Below are positions 47,495-58,013 of a DNA stretch of 64,000 bases, one piece after another. Source of the DNA: Leptospira vanthielii serovar Holland str. Waz Holland = ATCC 700522 (GTDB taxonomy: Bacteria > Spirochaetota > Leptospiria > Leptospirales > Leptospiraceae). Within the stretch, counting starts at the first letter, position 1. Each line of letters starts with the position of its first letter. A program made the translations under genes and the position numbers. The notes beneath the pieces are model-generated. The model searched no databases. It had not been told where the DNA came from and saw nothing but the letters and a program-made list of their open reading frames with translations. Location: the NCBI RefSeq assembly GCF_000332455.1, contig NZ_AOGY02000051.1:310001-374000 (forward strand). Direction: 5' to 3'.

Positions 47495-47959
47495 TTATCT
47501 TTCAAACACCAAATCCAAACACTCATCTTCTTTTTTACGCATAAGGATGGCATCGTCTTCATTTGTTTCATGGTCATACCCAAACAAATGTAAAATTCCA
47601 TGCACTAGCAGGCGATAGAACTCATCCACGAGACTATGTCCAATTTCTTTTGCTTGGAGAATGCAGGTATCCATAGAGATGACAACTTCACCTAAGATCT
47701 GAAAGGGGATGGGCGGTGATTCTGAATAAAGAGGGAAAGATAAAACATCAGTGGTTTTGTTTAAGCCCCTTCTCTCCCGATTGATTTCTTGCATAAGGCG
47801 ATCATCCACAACTAGGATGGAAAGTTCTAAGGACTTTAAAAAATCGGGACTAAGGTATTGGAGAATCCGTTCACAGTTTTCCAAAACTAATTCAGGTCTG
47901 ATACTTGAATCCCCCCACTGGTCGTTCCAATGAGTCAAAACCATAAGTGAAGAATTCAT
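47495..47959 (-). CDS. ybeY: Endoribonuclease YbeY
   Basis: YbeY is a single-strand-specific, zinc-dependent endoribonuclease in 16S rRNA maturation and ribosome quality control. The signature [11 protein letters not shown] gives the three His ligands; NREHRG-type substrate contact appears as [18 protein letters not shown]. At 154 residues it is full length. ATGA overlap with the HD-phosphohydrolase gene upstream; the phoH-pgpH-ybeY order is conserved in many bacteria. Confidence 0.95.
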   Translation of the reverse strand: MNSSLMVLTHWNDQWGDSSIRPELVLENCERILQYLSPDFLKSLELSILVVDDRLMQEINRERRGLNKTTDVLSFPLYSESPPIPFQILGEVVISMDTCILQAKEIGHSLVDEFYRLLVHGILHLFGYDHETNEDDAILMRKKEDECLDLVFER

Positions 47960-50322
47960 TTTTTAGTTTTTTTAGTACCAGCAGCTTCCAATGCTTTGGT
48001 ATCTTCTGGTTTTGGGTATTTAGGCCTTTGGTGTAAACTTGAAAGTAGTACTTCTTTAAAACTGGCTTTGATGATTTCCAAATCACCAATGGTAAGACCA
48101 CTTTCGTCTAATTGGTTTTCTGCCAATTTGGAATTGATGATTTTACGAATCAGTTCATCCAAACTTTCTTGCGAAACTTCGTCTAACGAACGTGATGCAG
48201 CTTCCAAAGAATCAGCAATCATCACAATCCCTGTTTCTTTACTTTGTGGTTTCGGACCTGGGTATTGAAAATCTTTTTTGTTAATATTTTTACGAGCAGA
48301 GGCAGAAATATCCTGTAACGCCTTATGATAAAAAAATGCCATGGTCGAAGTTCCATGGTGTTCTGGTATAAAACTTATGATCTCCCGAGGAAGACGTGCT
48401 TTTTTAGCCATCTCAATTCCATCTAACACGTGATCAATGACAGTCTTTGCGGCCAAGGCAGGATTATCTTTATCAATATGTTCTGGTTTTGGAATTAAAT
48501 GTTGATTTTCGACAAAAAAACCAGCATTAGGTATTTTTCCAATATCGTGAAAATACACACCCACACGAACAAGAAGTCTATCTAAGTTTAGATTTTGAGC
48601 TGCACGTTCTGACAACGCTGCCACCATAAACGTATGTGTATAAGTCGACGGGGCTTTGGTGAGAAGTTGTTGCAAAAGAGGATGGCCAGTGTCAGCAAGT
48701 TCAATCAGTTTGAAACGCGTAGGAATATTAAATACATATTCATACAAAGGAAGTAAAAACTGAACCGCAGTGGCACTAGCAAATCCATTGATAAAACACA
48801 TCACAGTGATTCTAAATAAATTGGAATTACTTAAGTCCCGAAAAAAACCAGACCCTGTGACCACAAAAAATTCTCTTCCATCAAACAAATACCCGGCGGT
48901 GGTAATCAGGATTTGGACAAAGGTTAGTAAAAAACCTGCCTTTAAAAAATCAATTCGTTTGAGAAGTCGCCTTCCATAAATCGAACTCATCACAGCAACA
49001 GTAAAGGCCAACATAAAGGACGTTGGGTTGTAACGAGAAGCAAAGAATACAGCAAAGGAAAGAAAAAATCCAATGGCAATGGAAAGTTGTTCGTCATAAA
49101 CAAAGCCAAGAAGTAAACAGAGCATCCCAACAGGAACAAACATTCCAAAATAGTATACTGCCGATAAATCACTGTCAGTTGCATAAAAGATCTTGGAAAG
49201 AAGATAAATCGAGGCGATCACAATCCAAAGTGTAAAAAAGATAATCAAATTACTGGAAAGATCATTCAACCGATTGGGTCTGTAACGAATGAGATAAAAC
49301 CCAACGATCACAATCAGAACACATTGGGTTAGAAAAATAGAAACAATCGATGCCAAGTTGGCCCTTGTTGCATAACGATTCATCATCTCTAACTTTAATT
49401 TGACTTCGGGAGTGATCACGTCTCCTGCACGAACAATCACTTCATTGGCTTGGATCCGACTCTTTTGAATCGGAACGGAATTCGTAGCCCGCATACGAGC
49501 ATTTTCTGTTTCTTCCGGATTGTAATTACACGCAGGATAGGAATATACATAATACAGTCCAATCCGAGAGACAGCTTTCAGAAGTGATTCAGAGACATTT
49601 GGCAATTTCTCAGAAGCTAACTTAGATAATACGGAAGCAACAGGTCCCTCTTTATAAATTTGGGATCTTGGGATCACTAAATTTCCATCGATGATGGACG
49701 TTTGGTCTTGGGTTCCAATGTTACGAATCTTGGCCCCTGCTTTGTCCAAATCTCTGGCAAAACTTAAGTCTTCTTTTACAATACAATATTTGGAAAAAAT
49801 TAAGTTTGTATATTGTTGTATAAAGTTCTTTAATTTGTCTTTTTTCGGATAATCCAAAATGGCTTGGATTTCTTCATTGGTGCGGTTACGCCATCTGGGA
49901 ATTTTGTCCTTCACCCCAGCAGGAGTTCCCTTTCCTTCAGCGAGGATGGTGCGTAGGATTTCGATATCTTCCGAAAGATTCGTATCAATTCCTGCGACTA
50001 AAACTCCGAAGTCTTTATCAAAAGCAAACGGAACACTGGCGCTTGCTTTTTGTTTCTCAACGTTTGTTTTTTCTGTATCTTCGTAAGAAAATTCTTTTAC
50101 CGATTGAATGGTCTCTGGAGCAATTTTACCTTCGGAAAACAATCCATCCGGGTCCGTATTAACACTTGTTTGCCCAAAAAAAGGAATCGAAAGTACATAA
50201 GTCACAAAAAGGAGTGTAAGCGAAACCAGAATGATTTGTATGTTTCTGACAACAGAGACTGGCCTAACTTTTGTTAGAAAGTCTGTTACTTGAGTCATGG
50301 AGGAATCTAAAATCTTTTTCAT
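47956..50322 (-). CDS. 7TM-HD family phosphohydrolase, PgpH-like
   Basis: The N-terminal helix ([19 protein letters not shown]) and large extracellular 7TMR-HDED domain are followed by seven membrane helices (about 310-520) and a cytoplasmic HD domain. HD metal ligands are [10 protein letters not shown] near 560, YFHDIGKI near 590 and the PEHHGTS segment. In PgpH this domain degrades cyclic di-AMP to pApA, so this is probably the c-di-AMP phosphodiesterase of the cell. 788 residues matches PgpH. It overlaps phoH (ATGA) and ybeY (ATGA). The substrate is inferred from family, not seen. Confidence 0.88.
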   Translation of the reverse strand: MKKILDSSMTQVTDFLTKVRPVSVVRNIQIILVSLTLLFVTYVLSIPFFGQTSVNTDPDGLFSEGKIAPETIQSVKEFSYEDTEKTNVEKQKASASVPFAFDKDFGVLVAGIDTNLSEDIEILRTILAEGKGTPAGVKDKIPRWRNRTNEEIQAILDYPKKDKLKNFIQQYTNLIFSKYCIVKEDLSFARDLDKAGAKIRNIGTQDQTSIIDGNLVIPRSQIYKEGPVASVLSKLASEKLPNVSESLLKAVSRIGLYYVYSYPACNYNPEETENARMRATNSVPIQKSRIQANEVIVRAGDVITPEVKLKLEMMNRYATRANLASIVSIFLTQCVLIVIVGFYLIRYRPNRLNDLSSNLIIFFTLWIVIASIYLLSKIFYATDSDLSAVYYFGMFVPVGMLCLLLGFVYDEQLSIAIGFFLSFAVFFASRYNPTSFMLAFTVAVMSSIYGRRLLKRIDFLKAGFLLTFVQILITTAGYLFDGREFFVVTGSGFFRDLSNSNLFRITVMCFINGFASATAVQFLLPLYEYVFNIPTRFKLIELADTGHPLLQQLLTKAPSTYTHTFMVAALSERAAQNLNLDRLLVRVGVYFHDIGKIPNAGFFVENQHLIPKPEHIDKDNPALAAKTVIDHVLDGIEMAKKARLPREIISFIPEHHGTSTMAFFYHKALQDISASARKNINKKDFQYPGPKPQSKETGIVMIADSLEAASRSLDEVSQESLDELIRKIINSKLAENQLDESGLTIGDLEIIKASFKEVLLSSLHQRPKYPKPEDTKALEAAGTKKTKK

Positions 50323-51326
50323 GGTTTTTTAGAGAAGAGACTTTCGTTCTCTTCGAATCGCCTGACAATAGATTCGACGATTGGGTGGCGTGTAATATCC
50401 TCTCTCCCAAAGAAAATCGTTTCAATTCCGTTTAGATTACGAAGGGTATACACTGTTTTTTCTAGTCCGGAACGCCCGTGAGCCAAGTCGATTTGGGTGG
50501 CATCCCCGGAGATTGCCATTTTGGATTTTTTACCAAAACGAGTGAGAAACATTTTTAATTGAGGCAAAGTGCAGTTCTGCGCTTCATCTAAAATGATAAA
50601 GGAATGAGAGAGAGTACGCCCTCTCATAAAAGCAATGGGTGCAATCTCAATTTTACCCACTTGCAGATACTCTGTTGTTTTTTCAAAACCAATACATTCG
50701 TGTAACGCATCATAGATGGGGCGTAAATAAGGATTTACTTTTTGTGTTAAATCTCCCGGTAAAAATCCCAAGTTCTCTCCGGCTTCCACCGCCGGACGAG
50801 TGAGAATCAACCGGTCCACTTCCCCGGTTTGCATCATCCGGCACGCAGTCGCAATGGATAAAAATGTTTTTCCCGTTCCAGCAGGACCCATAGCAATAGT
50901 GATGTAGTTTTTGTGAAGGCTATCCACAAAACTTTCTTGGTTTTTGGTGCGAGGAAAGATGGGTTTTCCTTTAAAGGTAACAAAGATTTTGTCTCTCGGG
51001 GTCCAACTCTCTCCTTCCTTTTGGAAGTCAGAGGAGCCGGGGGTCGGCCAACCACCACTCGAGTCTTTTACCTTATTCACAAGGTAATCAATATCAAAAA
51101 AAGAATACTCAGCTTTGTCAGGTCTACGTTTGAAATTTTCTTCCACTTTGTGGAAGGTATCCAAGGCAACTTGAACTTGGTCCTCGCTCCCTTGGATGAT
51201 AAGAGATTTTCCCCGAGGGATGAGTTTTACATTGAGTCGACTTTCCCATAACGGGAGTTTGCTGTCTCCAATCCCACAAACCGTTTGGTAGAGGGATTCT
51301 TCCTGAAATGTAAAACTTTCATCCAT
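50319..51326 (-). CDS. phoH: PhoH family ATPase
   Basis: A P-loop ATPase of the PhoH/PhoL group with helicase-like core. An N-terminal KH-like segment ([20 protein letters not shown]) is followed by the conserved [20 protein letters not shown], Walker [32 protein letters not shown], Walker [13 protein letters not shown] and [12 protein letters not shown]. Often associated with YbeY in RNA metabolism, in line with its position here. At 335 residues it is full length. Confidence 0.95.
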   Translation of the reverse strand: MDESFTFQEESLYQTVCGIGDSKLPLWESRLNVKLIPRGKSLIIQGSEDQVQVALDTFHKVEENFKRRPDKAEYSFFDIDYLVNKVKDSSGGWPTPGSSDFQKEGESWTPRDKIFVTFKGKPIFPRTKNQESFVDSLHKNYITIAMGPAGTGKTFLSIATACRMMQTGEVDRLILTRPAVEAGENLGFLPGDLTQKVNPYLRPIYDALHECIGFEKTTEYLQVGKIEIAPIAFMRGRTLSHSFIILDEAQNCTLPQLKMFLTRFGKKSKMAISGDATQIDLAHGRSGLEKTVYTLRNLNGIETIFFGREDITRHPIVESIVRRFEENESLFSKKP

Positions 51327-51327
51327 A

Positions 51328-53133
51328 TTAGATAGTGACTACCCTGAGCTTTAGTTCTTCAAGCTGTTTTGCATCGACAGGCCCCGGTGCTTCACTCATC
51401 ATACAAGTTCCTTTTTGTGTTTTTGGGAAAGCAATGACATCCCGAATAGAAGTTCCACCCGTGAGTAACATCATAATCCGATCCACACCAAAAGCAATTC
51501 CCCCATGAGGTGGAGCTCCAAAAGAAAGGGCATCGAGTAAAAATCCAAATTTGGATTTTGCATCTTCTTCGCCAATTCCAATGGCTTCCAAAACAAGGCT
51601 TTGGATTTCTGGATTGTGAATCCGAATCGAACCACCACCAATTTCCGTTCCATTCAAAACTAGATCATAAGCTTTAGCACCAATCGTAGAAAGGTCAACT
51701 GATTTCCCTGCTTTCCAATCTCTTAGTTTATCAAAGTCTTCTTCTTTGGGCGAAGTAAAAGGATGGTGGAGGAAGGTCCAAGTTTTTGTGGCTTCATCCA
51801 ACTCAAACATAGGAAAATCCACGACCCAATGGAAACTATAAGGAACCTTAGGTGGATCGTATTTTTCAGATAATTTCAAACGCAGTGCCCCAAGAGAAGC
51901 ATTTACAATCTTAGAAGAATCAGCTCCGAAGAAAACCATGTCCCCTTCTTTCGATCCTACGGCTTTTGCAATCGCCGCAAGTGCTTCCGGAGTGAAACGT
52001 TTGGTGATGGTGGACTCGAGGCCCGCTGCCCCATGTTTCATGTAAGCAAGACCTTTCGCACGAAAGTCCCGAGACAACCAACCGGTCAGGTCTTCGATTT
52101 CTTTTCTGGAAATCACAGAACCACCGGGAACACAAATGGCTTTTACCACCCCACCGCTGGAAACAGCAGCACTGAATACTTGGAAATCAGCGTCTTTTAC
52201 AATCTCGGATACATTCACCAGTTTCATTCCAAAACGAATGTCTGGTTTGTCCGAACCGTATTCTTCCATAGCCACATGATACGGCATGGTCATAAAGGGT
52301 GCATTCACTTCTAAGTGAAACACTTTCTTTAAAGCATACGCCCACATGGCTTCTATCTCGGAGCGGATGTCGTCTTCTGTGACAAAAGAAAACTCCATAT
52401 CAAGCTGAGTGAATTCAGGTTGGCGGTCTGCTCGTAAGTCTTCATCTCGAAAACATTTTACGATTTGGAAGTAACGTTCCATTCCCCCAATCATAAGAAT
52501 CTGTTTGAAAAGTTGGGGAGACTGCGGCAAAGCATAAAACTCTCCAGCATTCAAACGAGAAGGAACTAAAAAGTCACGTGCCCCTTCCGGAGTGGATTTA
52601 TTTAAAATAGGAGTTTCAATTTCCAAAAAGGATTTGTTATCTAAATATTCTCGCAAAGCAAAGGTTAGTTTGTGGCGTAGGATCAAACGATCACGAAGTT
52701 CTTCGCGGCGCATATCCAAGTAACGATACTTCAAACGAATTTCTTCGCCGGACGGATCAAACTCATCTAAGGTAAAGGGAGGAGTTTTGGATGTGTTTAA
52801 AATTTCAACAGATTCAGCAATTAACTCGTATTTGCCGGTCTCCATTTTGGGATTTACCGATTCTGCATCACGAAGTGATAGTTTTCCTTTTACCGCAATT
52901 ACAAACTCAGAACGAATTTTTTCTACTTTTACGAAGTCGTCCCCTAAAATTTCTTTACGAGCTACAATTTGTAAAATTCCGGAACGATCACGAAGGTCGA
53001 TAAAGATCACTCCCCCTTGGTCACGGGTACGAAATGCCCATCCGGAAAGGAATAAAGTTTTACCAACAGATGCATCCGATACACTCGTTGCACTCATTCT
53101 ATTTTTATATTCTGATGTTACCCACTGATTCAA
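51328..53133 (-). CDS. aspS: Aspartyl-tRNA synthetase
   Basis: Class II bacterial-type AspRS: OB anticodon domain ([21 protein letters not shown], shortened), motif 2 [18 protein letters not shown], the GAD insertion domain at about 280-415 and motif 3 [13 protein letters not shown]. Length 601 is typical. The start is TTG 53133, seven bases after GAGG; a later ATG (53097) lacks a ribosome site. The C-terminal [18 protein letters not shown] is standard. Whether it is discriminating or charges tRNA-Asn as well cannot be decided by eye. Confidence 0.97.
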   Translation of the reverse strand: MNQWVTSEYKNRMSATSVSDASVGKTLFLSGWAFRTRDQGGVIFIDLRDRSGILQIVARKEILGDDFVKVEKIRSEFVIAVKGKLSLRDAESVNPKMETGKYELIAESVEILNTSKTPPFTLDEFDPSGEEIRLKYRYLDMRREELRDRLILRHKLTFALREYLDNKSFLEIETPILNKSTPEGARDFLVPSRLNAGEFYALPQSPQLFKQILMIGGMERYFQIVKCFRDEDLRADRQPEFTQLDMEFSFVTEDDIRSEIEAMWAYALKKVFHLEVNAPFMTMPYHVAMEEYGSDKPDIRFGMKLVNVSEIVKDADFQVFSAAVSSGGVVKAICVPGGSVISRKEIEDLTGWLSRDFRAKGLAYMKHGAAGLESTITKRFTPEALAAIAKAVGSKEGDMVFFGADSSKIVNASLGALRLKLSEKYDPPKVPYSFHWVVDFPMFELDEATKTWTFLHHPFTSPKEEDFDKLRDWKAGKSVDLSTIGAKAYDLVLNGTEIGGGSIRIHNPEIQSLVLEAIGIGEEDAKSKFGFLLDALSFGAPPHGGIAFGVDRIMMLLTGGTSIRDVIAFPKTQKGTCMMSEAPGPVDAKQLEELKLRVVTI

Positions 53134-53145
53134 TTGAAAACCTCT

Positions 53146-54489
53146 TTATAATGGAACGTTGTCGAAACGGCTGATCTTCGGATTGAACATCAATGGAAAA
53201 TCGGCCGTTGCACCCGCCCTGTTTTTGGCGATGATGATCTCAGCCATTCCCCTTTTGTTTGGGTCTAGCTCTTCGGGAGGTTTCACCATTTCTTCCCGAT
53301 ATATAAAACATACAATATCCGCATCCTGCTCAATGGCACCTGACTCCCGTAAGTCGGAAAGTTGCGGCCTTTGGTCTTTGGATCGGTTTTCAATGGAACG
53401 GTTCATCTGCGATAAAGCGATAATGGGGCAACCCACTTCCCGTGCCATTTGTTTCAGTCCCCTGGAAATATTGGCAACCTCTTGTTGCCTTCCCCCCATG
53501 GCTGCTTTTGGATCACTCATTAGCTGTAAATAATCCACAATCACTAGCCCCACTTCTTCTGTAGTCCTGAGTTGGCGCAGTCTTGCCGAAAATTCTTGGA
53601 TGGTCAAATACCCAGAATCATCAATGTACAAACTAGCAGAAGTGATATTTCCAATACTATCTTTGAGTTGGGTCATTTGTGCCGAAGTCAAAGTCCCCGC
53701 TTTTAAAGCATAAGAATCAATCCTTGCATCCGCACTGATCAGTTTCAAAAGTAACTCGATCCGACTCATCTCAAGGGAAAAAATAACAACCGTTTTACGT
53801 TCCTTTAAAGCTGCATTGGCAGCAATATTTAGGGCAAAGGTTGTTTTCCCGTTACCGGGACGTGCCGCAAGGATCATAAGTTCGTGTGACTTAAGACCTG
53901 TGGTTGCCATATCTAAACCAGTAAAATGGGTTTTTAATCCATTGATCCCACCGGTTCCATTTTGGCTTGCCGCCACAACGTTTTTGATGTAGTCAATGAG
54001 TGCATTGGCATCATCTTTTACTTTTCTTAAACCCTTGGACCTCTCTTGGCGAGAGATGTCCATAAGCGACTGTTCTACAAGACTAAATACAGAATCGTTT
54101 TCCCCAGGTTCTATTTTTACTTTATCTATGGCTTGGTTTAAAGCTTCGACGTATTTACGACGATCCGAAATCCGTTTCACTCGCCGAACATAATAGTCCA
54201 GTGGTTGGAAAGGAACGGTATCTTTGTAGAGGGAAGTGATGTATTCCAAGTCGCGGGATTCATCTTTAAAAAGACGTTTCTCCCGCATTTGGTTTGTGAC
54301 CGTAACTAGGTCGATGGAAATCCCTTCACTGATGAGATCTGTGACAGCTTCAAAGATACGTCTATGACTGTCCATGTAGAAGTCTTCCGGGCTTAGACCT
54401 AAGTCTTCCTGCCCGGCTACCCCTCTCATGAGTAGGTAACCGATTAAGTTCTTCTCAGACTCTATCTCCTGAAGGGGGTTAGAATTCAT
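53146..54489 (-). CDS. dnaB: Replicative DNA helicase DnaB
   Basis: Hexameric 5'-3' helicase of the replication fork. The N-terminal domain opens with [17 protein letters not shown]; the RecA-like domain has [22 protein letters not shown] with Walker [31 protein letters not shown] (Walker B) and the DNA-contact LSQMNRSIE plus [13 protein letters not shown]. Length 447 with no intein. It belongs to the run rpsF-ssb-rpsR-rplI-dnaB, a widely conserved order. Confidence 0.98.
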   Translation of the reverse strand: MNSNPLQEIESEKNLIGYLLMRGVAGQEDLGLSPEDFYMDSHRRIFEAVTDLISEGISIDLVTVTNQMREKRLFKDESRDLEYITSLYKDTVPFQPLDYYVRRVKRISDRRKYVEALNQAIDKVKIEPGENDSVFSLVEQSLMDISRQERSKGLRKVKDDANALIDYIKNVVAASQNGTGGINGLKTHFTGLDMATTGLKSHELMILAARPGNGKTTFALNIAANAALKERKTVVIFSLEMSRIELLLKLISADARIDSYALKAGTLTSAQMTQLKDSIGNITSASLYIDDSGYLTIQEFSARLRQLRTTEEVGLVIVDYLQLMSDPKAAMGGRQQEVANISRGLKQMAREVGCPIIALSQMNRSIENRSKDQRPQLSDLRESGAIEQDADIVCFIYREEMVKPPEELDPNKRGMAEIIIAKNRAGATADFPLMFNPKISRFDNVPL

Positions 54490-54510
54490 CGAAAAAACGT
54501 TAGCGTAAAA

Positions 54511-54957
54511 CTATGTTTGGCCGACGACTTTAACTATGATTTGTGGAACAACACCTTCAGCCAAACGAACTTTAATTTTATATTCGCCCACTGACTTTAG
54601 TGGCTCACCTAAATCTAGTTTGCGTTTGTCGAGTTCTACACCAGTGTTTTTGATTGCGAGTGCAATGTCATTCGCTGTTACAGAACCGAAAAGTTTGTCG
54701 TTCTCACCCACTTTCACTTTTATCTCGTAAGTTTTACCTTCGATAGAAGAAGAAAGTTCTTTCATCACTTTCACACGTTTATCACGTTTTAGTTCAGCAA
54801 GTTTCTTTTGGTGGACTGCGGATTTTGTGTTTCCATCATTTGCACGGACTGCAAATCTTCTAGGAATGAGGAAGTTACGTGCGTAACCATCCGCAACTTC
54901 TTTCACATCACCAGCATCACCAAGATTCAATACATCTTTTTGCAATACAACTTTCAT
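54511..54957 (-). CDS. rplI: 50S ribosomal protein bL9
   Basis: N-terminal rRNA-binding domain MKVVLQKDVLNLGDAGDVKEVADGYARNFLIPR (shortened motif: GYARNFLIPR), long connecting helix and C-terminal domain with KLFGSVTANDIALAI. 148 residues is normal. A GGAGT ribosome site precedes the ATG. Confidence 0.98.
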   Translation of the reverse strand: MKVVLQKDVLNLGDAGDVKEVADGYARNFLIPRRFAVRANDGNTKSAVHQKKLAELKRDKRVKVMKELSSSIEGKTYEIKVKVGENDKLFGSVTANDIALAIKNTGVELDKRKLDLGEPLKSVGEYKIKVRLAEGVVPQIIVKVVGQT

Positions 54958-54966
54958 CCGTTACTC

Positions 54967-55311
54967 CTACAGAACTTTAAACGGCAATAAGCCGATAGAT
55001 CTGGATTTTCTGATTTCACGAGCTAGAGCTCTTTGGTGTTTACCACAAGTTCCAGTGATTCTTCTTGGAATGATTTTACCACGATTGGTAACAAATCTTT
55101 CTAAGATGTCTACTCGTTTGTAATCAAGTCCTGCAAGTAAGGCTTTGTCAGCGCAGAACTTACATACTTTCTTTTTATATTTTGCGTTTTTACGGCCGAA
55201 TTTGCCTTCTCCGTCTTTACCACGGAATCCGCCTTTATCGTCGTCTTCCATCCCGTCCATACTCTCACGGGAATCTGTTCTTGTTTCTTCAGTATTTGTC
55301 GTTTCGCTCAT
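54967..55311 (-). CDS. rpsR: 30S ribosomal protein bS18, zinc-type, with acidic N-terminal extension
   Basis: The conserved S18 core is residues about 47-114: [44 protein letters not shown] (shown as motifs) and SIGLLPF. Cys pair CKFC with GTCGKHQ gives a CxxC plus CxxH set, the zinc-binding C+ form of S18, whereas E. coli S18 lacks it. The first 45 residues are an acidic, Gly-rich extension ([15 protein letters not shown]) not found in E. coli. I chose ATG 55311, which has AGG at proper spacing, over ATG 55317. Confidence 0.95.
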   Translation of the reverse strand: MSETTNTEETRTDSRESMDGMEDDDKGGFRGKDGEGKFGRKNAKYKKKVCKFCADKALLAGLDYKRVDILERFVTNRGKIIPRRITGTCGKHQRALAREIRKSRSIGLLPFKVL

Positions 55312-55323
55312 TATCATAACCTA

Positions 55324-55767
55324 TCAAAAAGGAATGTCATCGTCACCGGCTGGATAATCATCATAACCACTACTTACGCCGGAATCATAAGAAGTTGAAC
55401 TGTCAGAACGGTCACCACCTGATCCACCACCACCTTGTCCTTGGCCGCCCAGTAATTGTGCGGATTCGACATAAACACGGATTTTTGTGGCTTTTTTGCC
55501 TTCAGGAGTTTCCCAGGACTGTTGTTGAAGTCTGCCTTCGATCGCTACTTGTTTTCCCTTGCCAGCATATTGTTTTAATATGTCAGCGAGTCGGCCCCAT
55601 GCAACGCAGTCAAAATAATGAGTTTCCTCTTTCTTTTCACCGTTAGTCACATAAACTCTGTTATTCGCAATTGAAAAATTGACAACAGAACTTCCGTTCA
55701 CCGATTTAAATTCCGGATCACGGGTCATTCGACCGATGAGTAGTACTTTGTTGAGATCGTTAGCCAT
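55324..55767 (-). CDS. ssb: Single-stranded DNA-binding protein
   Basis: An OB-fold ssDNA-binding protein: NKVLLIGRMTRDPEFK, FSIANNRVY, THYFDCVAWGRLADIL and GKQVAIEGRLQQQSWE. A glycine/serine-rich linker leads to the acidic tip DDDIPF that recruits partner proteins. Length 147. Its first 8 bases overlap the end of rpsF. Confidence 0.97.
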   Translation of the reverse strand: MANDLNKVLLIGRMTRDPEFKSVNGSSVVNFSIANNRVYVTNGEKKEETHYFDCVAWGRLADILKQYAGKGKQVAIEGRLQQQSWETPEGKKATKIRVYVESAQLLGGQGQGGGGSGGDRSDSSTSYDSGVSSGYDDYPAGDDDIPF

Positions 55768-56035
55768 TTGCCCTGATTACTAGGGTTTTTAAGATGTTTA
55801 CATTGAGTTTGAACTCATGTTCGATCTTTGAAACTTCTGTAGGGGATCCGGAACACTTGATGAGTGTGAAGTGACCTTGTTCGTCTTGTCCAACGGGATG
55901 CCAGAGTCTTTTAGAACCCCAATCCTCTTCGCCTTGGATCGTGAAGTTGTATTTGGAGAGTAAGTCTTTTACTGCAGACTTCGTCTCTTCTACATTACCT
56001 TCACGAAGAATATTCGTGATTTCGTAGTTTCTCAT
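55760..56035 (-). CDS. rpsF: 30S ribosomal protein bS6
   Basis: bS6 pairs with bS18 in the 30S platform. Start ATG 56035 gives MRNYEITNILREG and is preceded by AGGAGAAAT; a longer reading frame upstream is not supported. Motifs: WGSKRLWHPVGQDEQGHFTLI and VNILKTLVIRANG. Length 91. First gene of the rpsF-ssb-rpsR-rplI-dnaB run; a leader hairpin lies just upstream. Confidence 0.96.
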   Translation of the reverse strand: MRNYEITNILREGNVEETKSAVKDLLSKYNFTIQGEEDWGSKRLWHPVGQDEQGHFTLIKCSGSPTEVSKIEHEFKLNVNILKTLVIRANG

Positions 56036-56051
56036 ATTTCTCCTATGGGTA

Positions 56052-56077
56052 TACCTACATAGAAACACTTGTAGGTA
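56052..56077 (-). promoter_or_regulatory. Hairpin in the rpsF leader
   Basis: Read on the minus strand, TACCTACA and TGTAGGTA form a perfect 8-bp stem round a 10-base loop, ending 16 bases before the rpsF ATG and next to the AGGAG. In many bacteria the S6:S18 complex binds a structured element in this leader; the CCG bulge typical of that motif is not evident here, so only position supports such a role. Confidence 0.4.
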
Positions 56078-56127
56078 GAAGAATTTGTTAGTTTCCACTA
56101 GGGTTTTGCCAATGGGGGTCAGGGTCA

Positions 56128-56910
56128 ATGGAATTTCTTCTTGGAGTTCCCAAACCCTTCCATTTCCATGTAATTTCTAACATTTTTATGGGTGAAAAAT
56201 CAAATTTTCCAGAAGTTTGGGGCCTCGGCCTTGGTCTATTTTTAGCACTCTATGCTGGGTTTTTAAACCACATCACCCCAAAAGAACCAGCCCTCGACAA
56301 CCACTCTGGATTTGAATCCACCCTACTCGGTCTTGAGATGGCAGAAACCCCTAAACAAGTCCAGGACCTGATTGGAATCCCCGATACCATCGACTTTTTC
56401 AATTTATCTTCCGAATACCGAAGGGTTCACTATTTTGACTTTGGATTTATCTTCTGTTATTTGGCATTTCTTACCTATACTGGCCATTATGCAGGAAGAA
56501 AGGTGCGACCCATATTTTTAAAGATCTTTATGGGGATGGTTTTACTCCTAGTGATCGCAGGATTTGCCGACTTAATCGAAAATATTTTAATCCTAAATGT
56601 ACTAGATGCAAAAACAGCAGAAGAGATGGCACCTTCTCTCGAATATCTAAAACCCACATCACAACTCAAATGGTTTTGTTTATTTGGTTATGCGGCCATT
56701 GTCTCCGTTTACTTTTGGTTATATGAAAAAGGTTGGATTTTACGAACGGCTTCCGTTTTATTTTTTACAGGATTTTTTTTGCAGTTGTTTTCGATTTATA
56801 AAACCAATTTACTCGAACTTAGTTTTCCCTTTTTTGCGGTGGGACTTGTTTGCAGTTGGTTCCACTACGGTTTTAGTTTGGCTTTTAGTTCTTTATCTAA
56901 AAAAACGTAA
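56128..56910 (+). CDS. Membrane protein, hypothetical
   Basis: A 260-residue protein with about six hydrophobic segments (GLGLGLFLALYAGFLNHI, FGFIFCYLAFLTYTGHYAG, FMGMVLLLVIAGFADLI, FCLFGYAAIVSVYFWLY, TASVLFFTGFFLQLFSIY and FPFFAVGLVCSWFHYGF). No motif identifies a substrate or enzyme. Start may be ATG 56128 or ATG 56188 (MGEKSNF). Divergent from rpsF and overlapping the end of the capA-like gene by 46 bases. Confidence 0.65.
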   Translation: MEFLLGVPKPFHFHVISNIFMGEKSNFPEVWGLGLGLFLALYAGFLNHITPKEPALDNHSGFESTLLGLEMAETPKQVQDLIGIPDTIDFFNLSSEYRRVHYFDFGFIFCYLAFLTYTGHYAGRKVRPIFLKIFMGMVLLLVIAGFADLIENILILNVLDAKTAEEMAPSLEYLKPTSQLKWFCLFGYAAIVSVYFWLYEKGWILRTASVLFFTGFFLQLFSIYKTNLLELSFPFFAVGLVCSWFHYGFSLAFSSLSKKT

Positions 56911-58013
56911 CCCCTTCCTCCCGAGATCACAAGCTCTGTTCCCAGTTGTTTACAAAGGATAGAATACTCTTTTAAAAAACTTTCTGCATCTTTGGGTCCC
57001 AAAGGAAAAAAATAATGGTCACCAGGTAACGATTGGTGTTTACCAAAGATGGGAATCACTTCCACAAACAAAAGTTTTTCGCCCTCAAGATGTAAAACCA
57101 CAGAAATATTATGTTTTAAGTATTGGTTTTTGGATCCAAAGAAAAAATTTCCCAGAGAATAAATCACAACACCACCAGGAAAAACTTCTATCCCTTGTGG
57201 AACATGAGGATGGTGGCCGATAACCACTTTATATCCTGCACCTACCAAGTATTTGGCGGCGTTCCGTTCCGTATCCATGGGAAAAGGATTGTATTCTACC
57301 CCCCAATGAACGGATAAAATATTCACCTGGTTTGGTTTCGATTTTTTAACCAGTCGTTCTGCGGTGGCAACTCGGAAATAAGCGGCTCCAGGGGATTTGG
57401 TTCCCGAAAACAACCTGGTTTCTCCTGTATCAGAAAAGGAAAAGATGCGGTAGTCTGTGTTTTGTTTGGTGACAGAGATGGGAACCAAAGCATCGTCAGT
57501 ATGTTTACCGGCACCCGTATGGCGGATTCCAAACTCATCCAAAAGCTCCAAAGTCTCATAAAGACCGTTCTCACCAAAATCCATGGTATGGTTGTTTCCA
57601 AGAAACACCCCGTCAATTCCAAGAAGTCGTAAAACAGTAAGATCCCTTCTTTCCCCAAAAAATACATAGGACTTTCTTTGGTCAACTGCTGGCGTATTAC
57701 GCAGGATAGGTGTTTCTAAATTCAGGAAACGATAATCAAAGGTTTTCAGAAAACTAGAAAAACTGCGAAAGGGAAAGTATGGATCCTCTGTTCGCATGGA
57801 ATCTCGAACTCCCCAATTGAACATGACATCCCCACCAAACCATAACTTTGTGGATTTGGGAAACTTTATGGTCTCCCCTGTATCTGTTCGGAAATGGTAA
57901 AGATCCTTTATAGGGAGTTCTAAATTAGGTTCTTCCGATTCGGGAAGGTCTGCTGAAAAAAGGAAAAGCGGACAAACTAAAACCAGAAGGAAAAAAAAAC
58001 GAAACAAGGGCAT
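56865..58013 (-). CDS. CapA-family metallophosphatase-fold protein
   Basis: A signal peptide (FRFFFLLVLVCPLFLFSADL) precedes the PGA_cap (CapA/PgsA) domain: WFGGDVMFNWG, FLNLETPI, FLGNNHTMDFGENGL, VNILSVHWGVEYN and VVIGHHPHVPQGIE, then GGVVIYSLGNFFF. Metal-binding Asp, Asn and His residues are present. Homologues act in poly-gamma-glutamate capsule export, but no capB/C genes are adjacent, so an envelope phosphoesterase of other specificity is as likely. Last gene of the TPR/LolB-like/CapA operon. Confidence 0.9.
   Translation of the reverse strand: MPLFRFFFLLVLVCPLFLFSADLPESEEPNLELPIKDLYHFRTDTGETIKFPKSTKLWFGGDVMFNWGVRDSMRTEDPYFPFRSFSSFLKTFDYRFLNLETPILRNTPAVDQRKSYVFFGERRDLTVLRLLGIDGVFLGNNHTMDFGENGLYETLELLDEFGIRHTGAGKHTDDALVPISVTKQNTDYRIFSFSDTGETRLFSGTKSPGAAYFRVATAERLVKKSKPNQVNILSVHWGVEYNPFPMDTERNAAKYLVGAGYKVVIGHHPHVPQGIEVFPGGVVIYSLGNFFFGSKNQYLKHNISVVLHLEGEKLLFVEVIPIFGKHQSLPGDHYFFPLGPKDAESFLKEYSILCKQLGTELVISGGRGYVFLDKELKAKLKP

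Noticed and set aside
53146..54489. Possible intein in dnaB
   Set aside because: The gene is 447 codons with all helicase motifs in normal spacing.
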